Assembly: GCF_900156375.1 (NCBI RefSeq)
Contig: NZ_FTNK01000003.1
Location: forward strand, 62,001 to 126,000
Length of the DNA: 64,000 nucleotides
Source: Paenibacillus macquariensis
GTDB lineage: Bacteria > Bacillota > Bacilli > Paenibacillales > Paenibacillaceae
Direction: 5' to 3'
In this document: positions 27,749 through 36,468 of the stretch, piece after piece
Layout: each line of letters begins with the position of its first letter
Numbering within the stretch: position 1 is the first letter of the stretch
Position numbers and translations under genes: made by a program
Notes under the pieces: generated by a model
The model's input: the letters and a program-made list of their open reading frames with translations, nothing else
Database searches by the model: none
What the model was told of the DNA's origin: nothing

Positions 27749-27777
27749 TTTACTTCTCCTTTTGAAGGAGAAGTAAA
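27749..27777. repeat. 13-bp inverted repeat with 3-base loop
   Basis: TTTACTTCTCCTT and AAGGAGAAGTAAA are perfect complements around TTG. The function is unknown; it contains a ribosome-site-like AAGGAG. Confidence 0.6.
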
Positions 27778-27827
27778 TTCGGATTCTGGAATACTAGGTA
27801 AATGAAAGTTCCATACGATCATCAAAA

Positions 27828-27867
27828 ACAACGTAGGCTTTCCTCATGAGAGGGAAGCCTACGTTGT
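27828..27867. terminator. Strong hairpin downstream of the dihydrouridine synthase gene
   Basis: ACAACGTAGGCTTTCCTC pairs with GAGGGAAGCCTACGTTGT with one mismatch around a 4-base loop. It lies about 100 bases beyond the end of the minus-strand gene at 27969 and could terminate transcription from either side. Confidence 0.6.
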
Positions 27868-27968
27868 ATAAAAAGGTCAGTATCCATTTAAGTGTCTATT
27901 CTATAAGGTACATTTTCAAAGACTTGTTTTAACAGTAAGTCTTTTAAATCATGCACAGGTGGGTATGC

Positions 27969-28946
27969 TCAATCTAATTCTTGATCTAAAACAGGTTTTA
28001 CTAAACGACGTACTTCATCTGTTGACGTGGTGTCCATTAATTGGTTTCTTAGTTCTCCTGCGCCTCTAAATCCACGAACATAGATTTTGAAAAATCGAAG
28101 AAGTGGTTTAAATGGACGTGGTTCGGTTTCTTTTGAATATTTATCGTGAAGATCCAACTGTAAAAGAAGTAAATTGAGAAAATCCTTCGCGCTATGTTCT
28201 TTAGGTTCTTTTTCAAAAGCATATGGATTGGTGAAAATGCCGCGGCCAATCATGACACCATCAACGCCGTATTGTTCTACTAATTTTAAACCTGTTGCGC
28301 GGTCAGGAATATCTCCATTAATAGTTAACAACGTATTTGGAGCAATTTCATCGCGTAATTTTTTTATTTCAGGGATTAGTTCCCAGTGTGCATCTACTTT
28401 ACTCATCTCTTTTTTTGTACGAAGGTGAATGGAAAGATTCGCAATATCTTGTTTCAATATATGTCCTAACCAATCGCGCCACTCGTCAATGTCAGAGTAA
28501 CCCAATCTTGTTTTAACACTAACCGGCAATCCACCTGCTTTTGTTGCTTGAATAATTTCTGCTGCAACTTCAGGATGTTGTATTAATCCAGCACCTTTCC
28601 CATTGGCTGCGACATTTTGTACTGGGCATCCCATGTTTAAATCGATACCACGAAAACCAAGTTTTTTCAGATCAATACTCATTTGTTCAAAAAATGCAGG
28701 TTTATTGCCCCAAATATGAGCGACAATCGGTTGCTCATCTTCTGTGAACGTTAATCGACCACGTACACTGTCTTTTCCTACAGGGTGACAATAACTTTCT
28801 GTATTTGTGAATTCCGTGAAAAATACGTCGGGTTTTGCAGCTTCACTAATGACGTGACGAAATACAACATCTGTGACATCTTCCATTGGTGCTAATATAA
28901 AAAACGGCTTTGGTAAATCAAGCCAAAAATTTTGTTCGTTACTCAT
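27969..28946 (-). CDS. tRNA-dihydrouridine synthase
   Basis: A 325-residue flavoenzyme that reduces uridine to dihydrouridine in tRNA. The N-terminal FMN-site segment [12 protein letters not shown], the catalytic-Cys loop [25 protein letters not shown] and [11 protein letters not shown] are all intact, followed by the helical tRNA-binding domain. It belongs to the branch seen in Bacillus cereus and lactic acid bacteria, judged by eye. GGAGATAAT precedes the ATG. It stands alone in element A, so it is probably an extra copy beside a housekeeping dusB elsewhere; acquired cargo is an inference. Confidence 0.9.
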   Translation of the reverse strand: MSNEQNFWLDLPKPFFILAPMEDVTDVVFRHVISEAAKPDVFFTEFTNTESYCHPVGKDSVRGRLTFTEDEQPIVAHIWGNKPAFFEQMSIDLKKLGFRGIDLNMGCPVQNVAANGKGAGLIQHPEVAAEIIQATKAGGLPVSVKTRLGYSDIDEWRDWLGHILKQDIANLSIHLRTKKEMSKVDAHWELIPEIKKLRDEIAPNTLLTINGDIPDRATGLKLVEQYGVDGVMIGRGIFTNPYAFEKEPKEHSAKDFLNLLLLQLDLHDKYSKETEPRPFKPLLRFFKIYVRGFRGAGELRNQLMDTTSTDEVRRLVKPVLDQELD

Positions 28947-29262
28947 ATTATCTCCTTCTGATGCAACATATAAAAACGATATTATCTATAGCAAAGTCCT
29001 TTGCCCATCATACATAGTATCATTTTTTTTCGTTTGATGCACAGAATTGATTGTGTGAGCGGTTGAGGCGTGGATGTTAAATATCCATGTTGGGGCTTAA
29101 GTATACACATTCGATGCATGTGGAAACTATCGTACTGCTGAGACGTATAACACCAGTATTGATAAGAAATAATTAAACTGTAACGAACCCTGCCTGTGGC
29201 AACGTCAGAAATTATTAATGCATCAGGATCTGTGCTTATTAGGAAAGTGGGGCAATAAGAGA

Positions 29263-30486
29263 ATGAAGTTTTTAGGAGCAGGTACTTTTATTCTATATAG
29301 CATCATTACAGGAGGGATTGTTGGGCTTCTCGTATGGAGCTTTTTAGCTATTCTTACTGTAACGACTCGCTTTTTATGGGTTGATTTGCCGAATGTAATT
29401 GATATTGGAGCTTGGCCACTAATCGTGTGTGTAGTTGGCGGTATTTTGATAGGTTTATCTCAAAAGTACCTTGGTAATTACCCGCGTTTAACAGATGAAG
29501 TAGTAGCAGAATTCAAGCAAACAAAAAGAATTGATTACAGTTCAGTGTTTAAGGGCGCCATAACTGCAATTTGTGTACTTTCTTTTGGTGCCAGTCTTGG
29601 TCCCGAGGCGGCTTTAGTCGGGATAGTAGGAGGCCTTTCTACGTGGGCAGGAGATGTTTTGAAATCATTAGTTAAGAAAAAATCTATATTAAATGAACAT
29701 GGAGATATCATCATCGAATATAGTATTGAGGCAACAATAGGTATGGTTTTTAGGGCGCCGCTATTTGGAGTTAGTACATTGTTAGAAGATACAAAAGAAT
29801 CAAGGCATATTAAGCTAATAAAGACAGTTGTGTATTCATTAACTACTGCCGCAGGTTTTTCTGTATTTATCCTATTATCCAAAATAGATAACAAACAATT
29901 TTCCATAGCGGATTTTGGTACACCAGCATTAGGCGGATATGAAATATTAGCTATAATTCCGCTGATCCTTTTAGGAGTATTGCTTGCAAAATTATATGAA
30001 TTATTTAGTCATAGTGCCCAAAAGGTACTCAAACCACTTGAAAATTATAAAGTCATTAGAGCTGTTATTGGCGGGATAGTACTAGGATTAGTCGGTACGA
30101 TTCTCCCTATTACTTTATTTTCGGGGGAGCATGAGTTAACCGAAATAGCTGCTAAGTGGACCGGTATGTCAGCTTATTTATTATTGGCAATAGGTATTGT
30201 AAAGCTATTTTTAACTGAATTTTGTTTAGCCTCTGGTTGGCGTGGAGGACATATATTTCCTATTATTTTCGCAGGGGTAAGCATAGGCTATGGAATTGCG
30301 TTGTTATTCTCGATAGATCCGGTAACATCCATTGCCGTAGTCACCACATCTCTCGCCAGTGCAGTACTCCGGAAGCCGCTGGCAGTTTTTTTGCTTTTAA
30401 TCATGATCTTCCAAGTGAAGCTGGTTATACCTATGTTAATTGCAGCATATTTACCAGTGTATTTATTAAAGCTGAAACGGGGATAA
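29263..30486 (+). CDS. ClC family chloride channel/transporter-like protein
   Basis: About 407 residues with ten or more hydrophobic helices. The ClC fold is indicated by GASLGPEAALVGIVGGL (the equivalent of the G-x-E-G-P motif, here with GPEAA) and SGWRGGHIFPIIFAG in the second half. The gating Glu is kept. It could move chloride, fluoride or another halide; specificity is not readable. The ATG at 29263 gives a normal N-terminus; the ribosome site is weak. No fluoride riboswitch was recognised upstream. The 275-base gap before it holds no gene. Confidence 0.82.
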   Translation: MKFLGAGTFILYSIITGGIVGLLVWSFLAILTVTTRFLWVDLPNVIDIGAWPLIVCVVGGILIGLSQKYLGNYPRLTDEVVAEFKQTKRIDYSSVFKGAITAICVLSFGASLGPEAALVGIVGGLSTWAGDVLKSLVKKKSILNEHGDIIIEYSIEATIGMVFRAPLFGVSTLLEDTKESRHIKLIKTVVYSLTTAAGFSVFILLSKIDNKQFSIADFGTPALGGYEILAIIPLILLGVLLAKLYELFSHSAQKVLKPLENYKVIRAVIGGIVLGLVGTILPITLFSGEHELTEIAAKWTGMSAYLLLAIGIVKLFLTEFCLASGWRGGHIFPIIFAGVSIGYGIALLFSIDPVTSIAVVTTSLASAVLRKPLAVFLLLIMIFQVKLVIPMLIAAYLPVYLLKLKRG

Positions 30487-30728
30487 CTTAAGGCTACCCT
30501 TGGGGAATTTAAAATATGGAAGTTAATATTGGCTTCTACAGCCACATCTTAGTTTATTCTACTGTCAGCACTCGATACATGTTGAGTGTGTGGCTTGGTT
30601 GGAGCTGGAAATGTAGATCTACCGCCTCCATGTGAAAAGGGCGTAAATCAAGGCACATCCTAGGTTAATATGTTCCCGCATACGAAACATATGATTGGAT
30701 AATTCCATGACTACATTTTGACCAAGTA
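30487..30728. other. Gene-free stretch of element A
   Basis: No credible coding frame, hairpin or promoter was seen here between the ClC gene and the shared right arm. Confidence 0.5.
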
Positions 30729-30856
30729 CACTGCAAACACATCATATTGACTTGGAAATATAGGACTGATTTTTAAGGGGATTCGGATAGAAAACCTATG
30801 ATAGGACCTAAAATACACATAAAACTCACCTGATATCATGGGCGGCATGATGTAAT
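30729..30856. repeat. 128-bp arm with groEL 3' end, copy 1
   Basis: The segment begins CACTGCAAACACATCATATT and ends with GGCGGCATGATGTAAT, the last groEL codons and stop. It matches 49537-49664 over 128 bp with about twelve mismatches and no gap. It is read as the right end of element A plus the attachment core. Confidence 0.85.
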
Positions 30857-30922
30857 AAGCCGCTGCAACCCTTGATATATAAGGGTTTGTATGTAAGGTG
30901 AAAGTGAAATGCTAACATTTTG

Positions 30923-31620
30923 CTAACATAGAGGATTATAATCGAGGCTTCTCATTAGTTGTGCAAACTTTTGGGAAGCTTCTTTTTTCATTTCTTTTGT
31001 TGCATGGAGATAGACATTCTTGGTGATTTGATCATCTGAATGACCAAGAATGTCCATAAATTGTTGTGTATGTCTCAATGAATGAGGTGTTAAGTCAGAG
31101 TTTAATTTTGCGATTGCAAGAAGTCTTGCCATCCTGAGTTGTTCCATTTTGATAACTGTAGGATATCCACGTCAAGTAGTCTGGCGCCAATCCTTGATTT
31201 TTAGCGGTTTTTAAGAACATTGCAAGTTCTTCCTTTTCCAAATACTTAGGGACTTCTTCTTCCTCCAGCTGTTCAATGGTTTTTTTATCTTTTTTAAGAT
31301 AGGCAAACTCGTTAGTGTCCTTTTTAATAAGCTCCAATTCTAATGCTTTTCGAGAAATCATTCTCCCAGATCGATGTATTCCTTCCCTTGTACTATCAGA
31401 ATATCCTCTGTCTTATAAATCGTTGAGAGCATTTTGATAGAGCTTTCTTGTGATATCCTTCAATTTTAGTTGAGCAAAATAAGTAATCAACTTCGAAATT
31501 TCATGAAGTCTGACTTCGTATGGTTCCCGGCTTTACATCTTTTGCTTCACTGTAGATCGTGAGCCACTCTTTTGCAAATGCATTAAACGTTTGGTTTGTT
31601 TCTTCCAAATAGGTTCCTTC
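30923..31620 (-). pseudogene. Tyrosine recombinase/integrase, frameshifted and internally deleted
   Basis: Minus-strand pieces of one phage/ICE-type integrase in three frames: YLEETNQTFNAFAKEWL (SAM-like N-terminal domain), RLHEISKLITYFAQLKLKDI, YSDSTREGIHRSGRMI, then EVPKYLEKEELAMFLKTAKN (start of the catalytic domain), then LTPHSLRHT and ILGHSDDQITKNVYLHATKE with the catalytic HxxR and Tyr. The middle, including the first catalytic Arg, is deleted, and part of the helix after HSLRHT is missing too. It is inactive. It abuts a groEL 3'-end copy, which is its likely attachment site. Confidence 0.85.
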
Positions 31621-31623
31621 TCT

Positions 31624-31813
31624 TCACTCATATTCCGATAATTCTTCGTAATGTTCTTCTGCCAGATACGAACCAAAAATGCGTTTCGGCTAGTCTAATC
31701 CTCCATCAATACCTACTGCCCCACATGTACATAACTGAAAGTCATGTGTAGTTTTCGATTCGATTGTATCTCCACAGTGTTTGCAACGGATTCGGTTTTA
31801 GTTTCTTCTTCAT
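31624..31813 (-). pseudogene. Small zinc-ribbon protein relic (DUF7695-like)
   Basis: The minus strand reads RIRCKHCGDTIESKTTHDFQ, then LCTCGAVGIDGGLD, a TAG, and then EEHYEELSEYE to a stop. CxxC pairs and the GGLD segment fit small zinc-ribbon proteins common on Bacillota elements. The start codon is out of frame and one stop lies inside, so it is broken. Confidence 0.5.
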
Positions 31814-31849
31814 CGATAATGCCCAAATGTTAGATTACTGTATTTATAC

Positions 31850-32482
31850 TTAATTAAAGTCATAGCCATATAAAAATATATTAAGTTTTTCTTGGATTGA
31901 ATCCAAATAAATTTCCTTTTCATTTAAGCGTTTAAAGTTTTGGCTATCATAAAACCCATAGTTACATCTAGTATCTGTATATAGATACATAGACTCCACC
32001 TCCATACTTTGCATATAATTAGATAAATAATTAATCAAAGTTTTACCAACACCAAGCCCTCTAGATTCTTTGGAGATAATAAATAAGTGTACACAACCTT
32101 GAAGAGAATCCTGTTTTCCTTGGATAATTTCTTTATAAATATCTTGAATTTTTAAAAATTCTTTAAATAACTTTTTATTCTCTTTGCTAGATATCATTAA
32201 CTTGAAAAATGCAGAGGCAGTGACTAAAATACTATGAGACTTAGATAGGCGATTCTTATCCTTTTTTGCACTACCTAAAATAACACCGATAACCTTGTTA
32301 TCTTTTTCAGCAACTTTACTAAAGGAACTATCTAAGATACAACTATGAAGATATATATTTAATATTGAATCTAAAAATTTCTTATCCTCAATAAATTCAC
32401 CAAACCGAAATGCATCACAAATCAATTCTTTAACACGTTCATAATCTTTTTTAGTTAACTTTCTATACGTTACGTTATCCAT
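31850..32482 (-). CDS. GNAT family N-acetyltransferase
   Basis: A 210-residue protein whose second half has the GNAT acetyl-CoA loop SRGLGVGKTLINYLS and a C-terminal YGFYDSQNFKRLNEKEIYL strand typical of this fold. The region at residues 75-120 is longer than in most GNATs. The gene is clearly richer in A+T than the core genes, suggesting transfer from a low-GC donor such as a clostridium. It is divergent from a MerR-type regulator and probably controlled by it. The substrate, perhaps an antibiotic or a small amine, is unknown. Confidence 0.75.
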   Translation of the reverse strand: MDNVTYRKLTKKDYERVKELICDAFRFGEFIEDKKFLDSILNIYLHSCILDSSFSKVAEKDNKVIGVILGSAKKDKNRLSKSHSILVTASAFFKLMISSKENKKLFKEFLKIQDIYKEIIQGKQDSLQGCVHLFIISKESRGLGVGKTLINYLSNYMQSMEVESMYLYTDTRCNYGFYDSQNFKRLNEKEIYLDSIQEKLNIFLYGYDFN

Positions 32483-32560
32483 GTTTATACGCTACCCTTT
32501 CATATAATTAAATTTTAATATAGTATGTCATTGTAACTAGCCTATAGATATTATAAAATG

Positions 32561-32572
32561 TCCCCTAAGGGT
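32561..32572. promoter_or_regulatory. Candidate MerR operator in the divergent GNAT-MerR promoter region
   Basis: TCCCCTAAGGGT is a near-perfect dyad. On the GNAT strand it lies just upstream of a TATAAT (complement of 32550-32555), within the long spacer where MerR proteins normally bind. The -35 element is poor, so this is tentative. Confidence 0.35.
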
Positions 32573-32616
32573 AGAGTACACAAATAAATATAAGGAAATA
32601 TAAGGAAGTGATTTAG

Positions 32617-33420
32617 ATTAATAAATTTTTTTCTATTGGAGAAGTTGCTAAAATCAAAGGAATTACAATAAAAGCTTTACGATATTATCATAAGGTAGGT
32701 ATTCTTATTCCTAGATATATCGATGATACAACTGGTTATAGATATTATTCCATAGATCAATTTATTTCTATAGATGTTATAAAAGGGTGCAGAGTTATAG
32801 GGGTTAGTATAGCGGAACTTCAAGAAGTTTTTAAGAAATGTAATACTGATGAGCTATTAGAGTTTCTAAAAATAAAAAAATATGAAGCACAAGAAGATAT
32901 AAACAAGATGAACGAAGTAATTAAAAATATTGATGATATTATTACTTTTGTAGAGCATTCTAAGGATATTTTACATAATAATGAAATAAATATCGAAGTT
33001 TTAGAACAGCGTTATATAATTTTTGCTCCATGTAAAGAAGTGGGTAGTTTAAAGGAGTTACTTTATTATTCTGATTTAGATAAAGTCATAACAGATAATA
33101 ATCTAGAAAGGTCTATGGAGAGAGGAATAATATATAATTTTAATAGTAATGGAGATGCAGAACCGATATATGTATTTAATGGACTAAAGCAAAATTATAA
33201 TATAGAAGTTGATGATAGTATAATGATATTACCTAAGGGTAAGTATTTAACCTTAGCTTATAGTAAGGATGACGAGAAGGAGTATATAAACAAAATACTT
33301 TATTATATAAAAGTAAATAATTTAAATGTTAAAAACTGTATTGAAGTAGAGTTATTCAATGACTTCTTTAATACAGAATACTATAGTTGTCAGATTCAAA
33401 TGCTTATAGAAGAGAATTAG
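32617..33420 (+). CDS. MerR family regulator with effector-binding domain; apparent ATT start
   Basis: The full frame of 267 residues starts at ATT (32617), six bases after AAGGAAGTG and directly after a TAG. The first residues FFSIGEVAKIKGITIKALRY are a complete MerR helix-turn-helix, followed by DDTTGYRYYSIDQF, a dimerisation helix and a C-terminal GyrI/BmrR-like ligand domain. No ATG, GTG or TTG in frame lies before the helix-turn-helix; the first ATG (32908) would remove it. Either ATT is used, as rarely seen, or the start codon has mutated. It probably controls the divergent acetyltransferase gene. Confidence 0.75.
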   Translation: MNKFFSIGEVAKIKGITIKALRYYHKVGILIPRYIDDTTGYRYYSIDQFISIDVIKGCRVIGVSIAELQEVFKKCNTDELLEFLKIKKYEAQEDINKMNEVIKNIDDIITFVEHSKDILHNNEINIEVLEQRYIIFAPCKEVGSLKELLYYSDLDKVITDNNLERSMERGIIYNFNSNGDAEPIYVFNGLKQNYNIEVDDSIMILPKGKYLTLAYSKDDEKEYINKILYYIKVNNLNVKNCIEVELFNDFFNTEYYSCQIQMLIEEN

Positions 33421-33535
33421 TTGATTATACATGTATTAAAAGAATAATGAGTGTGCAGAAAAATATAGTTGTTTAAATATCACAGAAAAACTCTAATTAT
33501 TTTATCAAGATGATTTTTCACCCACCTAAAAAATG

Positions 33536-33599
33536 AAAAACACCTTACGTTGAAAAACTGGTATTGAATACCAATAATTCAACGTGGAGGTGTTTTTTC
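33536..33599. repeat. Hairpin at the head of an IS relic
   Basis: AAAAACACCTTACGTTGAA and TTCAACGTGGAGGTGTTTTT form long inverted arms, with a smaller GGTATT/AATACC stem between them. It carries the ribosome site GGAGG of the transposase relic that follows. Confidence 0.6.
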
Positions 33600-33602
33600 T
33601 AT

Positions 33603-33720
33603 ATGGTACAAGAGTGAGTTATCTAGCAGAGGTAAAAATGAAGGCCATTGAAATGCGAATAGCAGGGATTCCAGTGAAGCGAGTGCTAGAGGAACAACTT
33701 CAAAAACGAATAACCGACGT
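33603..33720 (+). pseudogene. IS3-family transposase OrfA relic
   Basis: After an ATG and a one-base slip the frame reads TRVSYLAEVKMKAIEMRIAG then IPVKRVLEE, the N-terminal helix-turn-helix of IS3/IS150-type OrfA proteins. It is cut off after about 38 residues. No OrfB or right end was found; 33721-33900 shows nothing further. Confidence 0.6.
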
Positions 33721-33903
33721 TATTTACTTGCTTTTCTATTGAATAACCTGCTATTGCGTATACAAGATTTTTTACATGGTTGGTTTGAAGGCTTTTTTGT
33801 TCGATCACCAGCTGCAACAGGTATAAAATCTTGCAGAATGATTACTTTACAGTATTTAATTATTTTTCTATAACATTTGACAATGAAAGTTATTTGTTTT
33901 AGC

Positions 33904-33943
33904 ATAAACTTAAAATATTTTAATTAAAATATTTTAAGTTTAT
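33904..33943. promoter_or_regulatory. 40-bp perfect palindrome upstream of the MarR gene
   Basis: The left half ATAAACTTAAAATATTTTAA is mirrored exactly by the right half, centred between 33923 and 33924. It ends about 20 bases before the MarR start. MarR proteins bind palindromes in their own promoters, so this is the likely autoregulatory operator, longer than usual. Confidence 0.65.
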
Positions 33944-33963
33944 TGCAGAAAGGAGAAAAAAAT

Positions 33964-34389
33964 GTGTTGAATGAACTCTTTGAAGATTTGTATATGAAAC
34001 TTGCTATGAATTTTTATAAAAAGGCAGCTCACGGCCAAACAGTAGAGATTGAAAATATAAGTGCTGTAGAAATGGCATGCCTTGAAGTTGTATATTTCTT
34101 GAAAAAACCTACCTATAGCGAGCTTTCAGAGTTTTTTAATATATCACAGCCGAACGTAACGTATAGAATCAACAAATTGATTAAAAAAGGCTATCTTACA
34201 AAATTCAATGACGAAAAAGATAAACGTGTATATTACCTTCAAGTAACAGATAAATTTATGGAGTATTACTGTATTAATAATAACTATATTAATAATATAA
34301 TAATAAATTTGGAAAAAAGATGTACCGCAGAGGAAATAGAACAATTTGGAAAAACTCTAAAAATACTAACAAAAGAAGCTATGGAGTAA
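33964..34389 (+). CDS. MarR family transcriptional regulator
   Basis: About 141 residues with a winged helix-turn-helix: TYSELSEFFNISQPNVTYRI is the recognition region and KGYLTKFNDEKDKRVYYLQV the wing. The GTG at 33964 follows AAAGGAG; a TTG next to it could also serve. A 40-bp perfect palindrome lies immediately upstream, pointing to autoregulation. The genes behind it encode two DedA proteins and a phosphatidylserine synthase, so it may sense membrane or antimicrobial stress; that is inference. The base composition is AT-rich, like the rest of this part. Confidence 0.8.
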   Translation: MLNELFEDLYMKLAMNFYKKAAHGQTVEIENISAVEMACLEVVYFLKKPTYSELSEFFNISQPNVTYRINKLIKKGYLTKFNDEKDKRVYYLQVTDKFMEYYCINNNYINNIIINLEKRCTAEEIEQFGKTLKILTKEAME

Positions 34390-34395
34390 TTACAG

Positions 34396-34479
34396 ATGGA
34401 ATTAAAATTTGCTAAAGATTTCGATCGTGATGAATGGGCAACGCCAAATATGATTGTTAAGAAATTGGAAGATCTATGA
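34396..34479 (+). CDS. 27-residue open frame between MarR and DedA genes
   Basis: A short frame beginning MELKFAKDFDRDEWATPNM starts 6 bases after the marR-like stop and ends about 28 bases before the DedA start. A GGAG lies 14 bases before its ATG. It may be a coupled leader peptide or the start of a lost gene. I do not recognise it. Confidence 0.3.
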   Translation: MELKFAKDFDRDEWATPNMIVKKLEDL

Positions 34480-34507
34480 TGAAAAAAGTAACCATTGGAG
34501 AGATGAC

Positions 34508-35125
34508 ATGGAATGGATTTATGAATTATTTCAACAGTATGGATACTATGTTGTATTAGTTGGATTGTTGTTAGAATATATTGCTCTTCCATTTCCAGGG
34601 GAGCCAACATTAGTTTATGCAGGGTATTTAGCACATATGGGAGACTTAAACTTACTGATATTAATTTTACTATCGTTTATTGGGACAAGTGTTGGGATGA
34701 CGATTCAGTACTTTCTAGGTAATAAACTTGGAATGCCGTTTGTACAAAAGTATGGAAAGTATGTGTTTTTAACACAGAGAAAAATCGATTTAACGAAAAT
34801 GTGGTTTGATAAATATGGATACCTCCTGCTTTTTATTGGATTCTTCATTCCAGGTGTACGTCATTTTACTGGATACTTTGTAGGAATAATCAATTTATCA
34901 TTTCGCCGTTTTGCAATAATAATTTATTCAGGTGCTTTGTTTTGGGTATCTTTCTTCTTAATTGGTGGTCACTTGTTAGGTGAAAAATTGCATTATGTCT
35001 TTAATATGATGGAACAACACATCGGGAAGATTGTTTTTGGAGTTATTGTAATTGCAGCTATTACGTTAGGTATTCGTTTCCGTGAAAAATTGAAACGTTT
35101 ATTTGTACAAAACACACATCAATGA
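34508..35125 (+). CDS. DedA family membrane protein
   Basis: A 205-residue membrane protein of the DedA (VTT) family. Motifs are LPFPGEPTLVYAGYLA near residue 33, the G-x-x-x-G helix with YFLGNKLGMPFVQKYGKYVF, and FFIPGVRHFTGYFVG with the family's conserved Arg. Recent work on the family shows undecaprenyl-phosphate or phospholipid flipping across the membrane. GGAGAG precedes the ATG at 34508. It is the first of two DedA genes around pssA, so transport of phosphatidylserine or phosphatidylethanolamine is a fair inference. Confidence 0.88.
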   Translation: MEWIYELFQQYGYYVVLVGLLLEYIALPFPGEPTLVYAGYLAHMGDLNLLILILLSFIGTSVGMTIQYFLGNKLGMPFVQKYGKYVFLTQRKIDLTKMWFDKYGYLLLFIGFFIPGVRHFTGYFVGIINLSFRRFAIIIYSGALFWVSFFLIGGHLLGEKLHYVFNMMEQHIGKIVFGVIVIAAITLGIRFREKLKRLFVQNTHQ

Positions 35126-35332
35126 TTCTTATAGAAAGAGATGTTGATATATGAAGAGTTAAGAGTTGTACCTAATATTACCGTTTACTTAAATACCTTT
35201 CACAATATAATTAGCAGTTTGTTGAGAAGTCGAGAAATGAAACGTGACCACTTCTCTATTTTTCAAGGTGGTGCTGTAAGACTGTTTTTTATCCATTGTG
35301 TTGATTTGAATTAATTGGAGGTTTATTATACT

Positions 35333-35872
35333 GTGAAGCTTATACCCTGTATGATTACAATCGGAAACTTTATTTGCGGACTTCTTGCAATTCGCTCTTT
35401 GTTATTTCATGATATCTATGCAGCAGCGTTCTTCATTTTTGTTGGTATGTTTCTCGACTTTTTCGATGGCATGGCCGCACGTAAGCTAAATGCCGTTTCG
35501 GATATTGGGAAGGAACTTGATTCTTTTGCTGATTTAATCACATTTGGTGTGGCTCCTTCTATGCTCGCTTACAATGTAGCATTGCATAGTATTTCGTTTA
35601 TTGGGATTTTGTGTACGCTGGCATTTGGCATTTGTGGAGTGATTCGCCTTTCCAGATTTAATATTCATCAAAGCGATTTTCCGACATTCATTGGAATGCC
35701 GATTCCATTCGCAGGAATATGTCTTGTTATATTAAGTTTCATGAATAACAATAACTCAATCGCATTAGCATTAGGCACATGTGGGCTTTCTTATTTGATG
35801 GTGAGCAAAATTAAGTTTCCACATTTTAAAAGACTTACAGTTGAAAATTCAGAGGCAAGAAGATGGGAATAA
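35333..35872 (+). CDS. pssA: CDP-diacylglycerol-serine O-phosphatidyltransferase
   Basis: A 179-residue membrane enzyme that makes phosphatidylserine from CDP-diacylglycerol and serine. The CDP-alcohol phosphatidyltransferase motif D-G-x2-A-R-x8-G-x3-D-x3-D is complete in DGMAARKLNAVSDIGKELDS followed by FAD. It opens with IPCMITIGNFICGLLAI, as in Bacillus PssA. The start is taken as GTG at 35333 behind GGAGG; the TTG at 35315 would overlap that site. It overlaps the next DedA gene. No psd decarboxylase is nearby, unlike the Bacillus pssA-ybfM-psd operon. Confidence 0.9.
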   Translation: MKLIPCMITIGNFICGLLAIRSLLFHDIYAAAFFIFVGMFLDFFDGMAARKLNAVSDIGKELDSFADLITFGVAPSMLAYNVALHSISFIGILCTLAFGICGVIRLSRFNIHQSDFPTFIGMPIPFAGICLVILSFMNNNNSIALALGTCGLSYLMVSKIKFPHFKRLTVENSEARRWE

Positions 35873-36351
35873 TTCAGGAATTAATTGCATCTTATGGGTA
35901 TCTAGCAATTTTTTTAATGTTGATTCTTGGAATCGTTGGAATACCGATACCCGATGAAGTCCTATTGACAATTGTCGGTTATTTTACCAATATTCATGTG
36001 CTGAATTATGAACTTGCTATTTTCATTAGTTTTGCAGGAGCGCTTATAGGGATGATGATCAGTTATCTAATCGGAAGAAAAGCTGGTCGTCCTTTAATAG
36101 AAAAATATGGAAAATGGATCGGGCTGAAAGAAAAGAGAGTAATGAAAGTAGAAAGGTGGATGAAGAAATACGGAGCGTATGCACTTGTTTTCGGGTACTT
36201 CATTCCAGGTTTCAGACATGTAACCTGTTACTTTGCGGGAATCGGCAAAATGGAATTAAAAACATATATTACTTTTGCTGCGATTGGTGCTTTTTTATGG
36301 TGTTTCACTTTCATTACAATTGGAAAGGTCATTGGGATTATACATGATTAA
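35863..36351 (+). CDS. DedA family membrane protein, short form
   Basis: A 162-residue DedA protein with IPIPDEVLLTIVGYFTN (the equivalent of the E-x-PxPxE re-entrant motif), YLIGRKAGRPLIEKYGKW and YFIPGFRHVTCYFAGIGKM, including the conserved Arg. The ATG lies within the pssA 3' end (10-base overlap), implying coupling. In Bacillus a DedA protein encoded beside pssA scrambles phosphatidylethanolamine, and this one is the better positional equivalent. It ends the MarR-DedA-PssA-DedA cassette. Confidence 0.88.
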   Translation: MGIIQELIASYGYLAIFLMLILGIVGIPIPDEVLLTIVGYFTNIHVLNYELAIFISFAGALIGMMISYLIGRKAGRPLIEKYGKWIGLKEKRVMKVERWMKKYGAYALVFGYFIPGFRHVTCYFAGIGKMELKTYITFAAIGAFLWCFTFITIGKVIGIIHD

Positions 36352-36468
36352 TACAAGCCCATTTCCTATTTTGGGGTATCGCCCCACATCCATCAACTTA
36401 AGAATTTTATAACGCTCAAAGTAAAAAAAATGTACTGTTTTAACAGACTCCTCCCGAGGGGAGAAAAG

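Noticed and set aside
29040..29262. Possible fluoride riboswitch upstream of the ClC gene
   Set aside because: I could not find the conserved GGnGAUGG and pseudoknot elements. The stretch looks unstructured.
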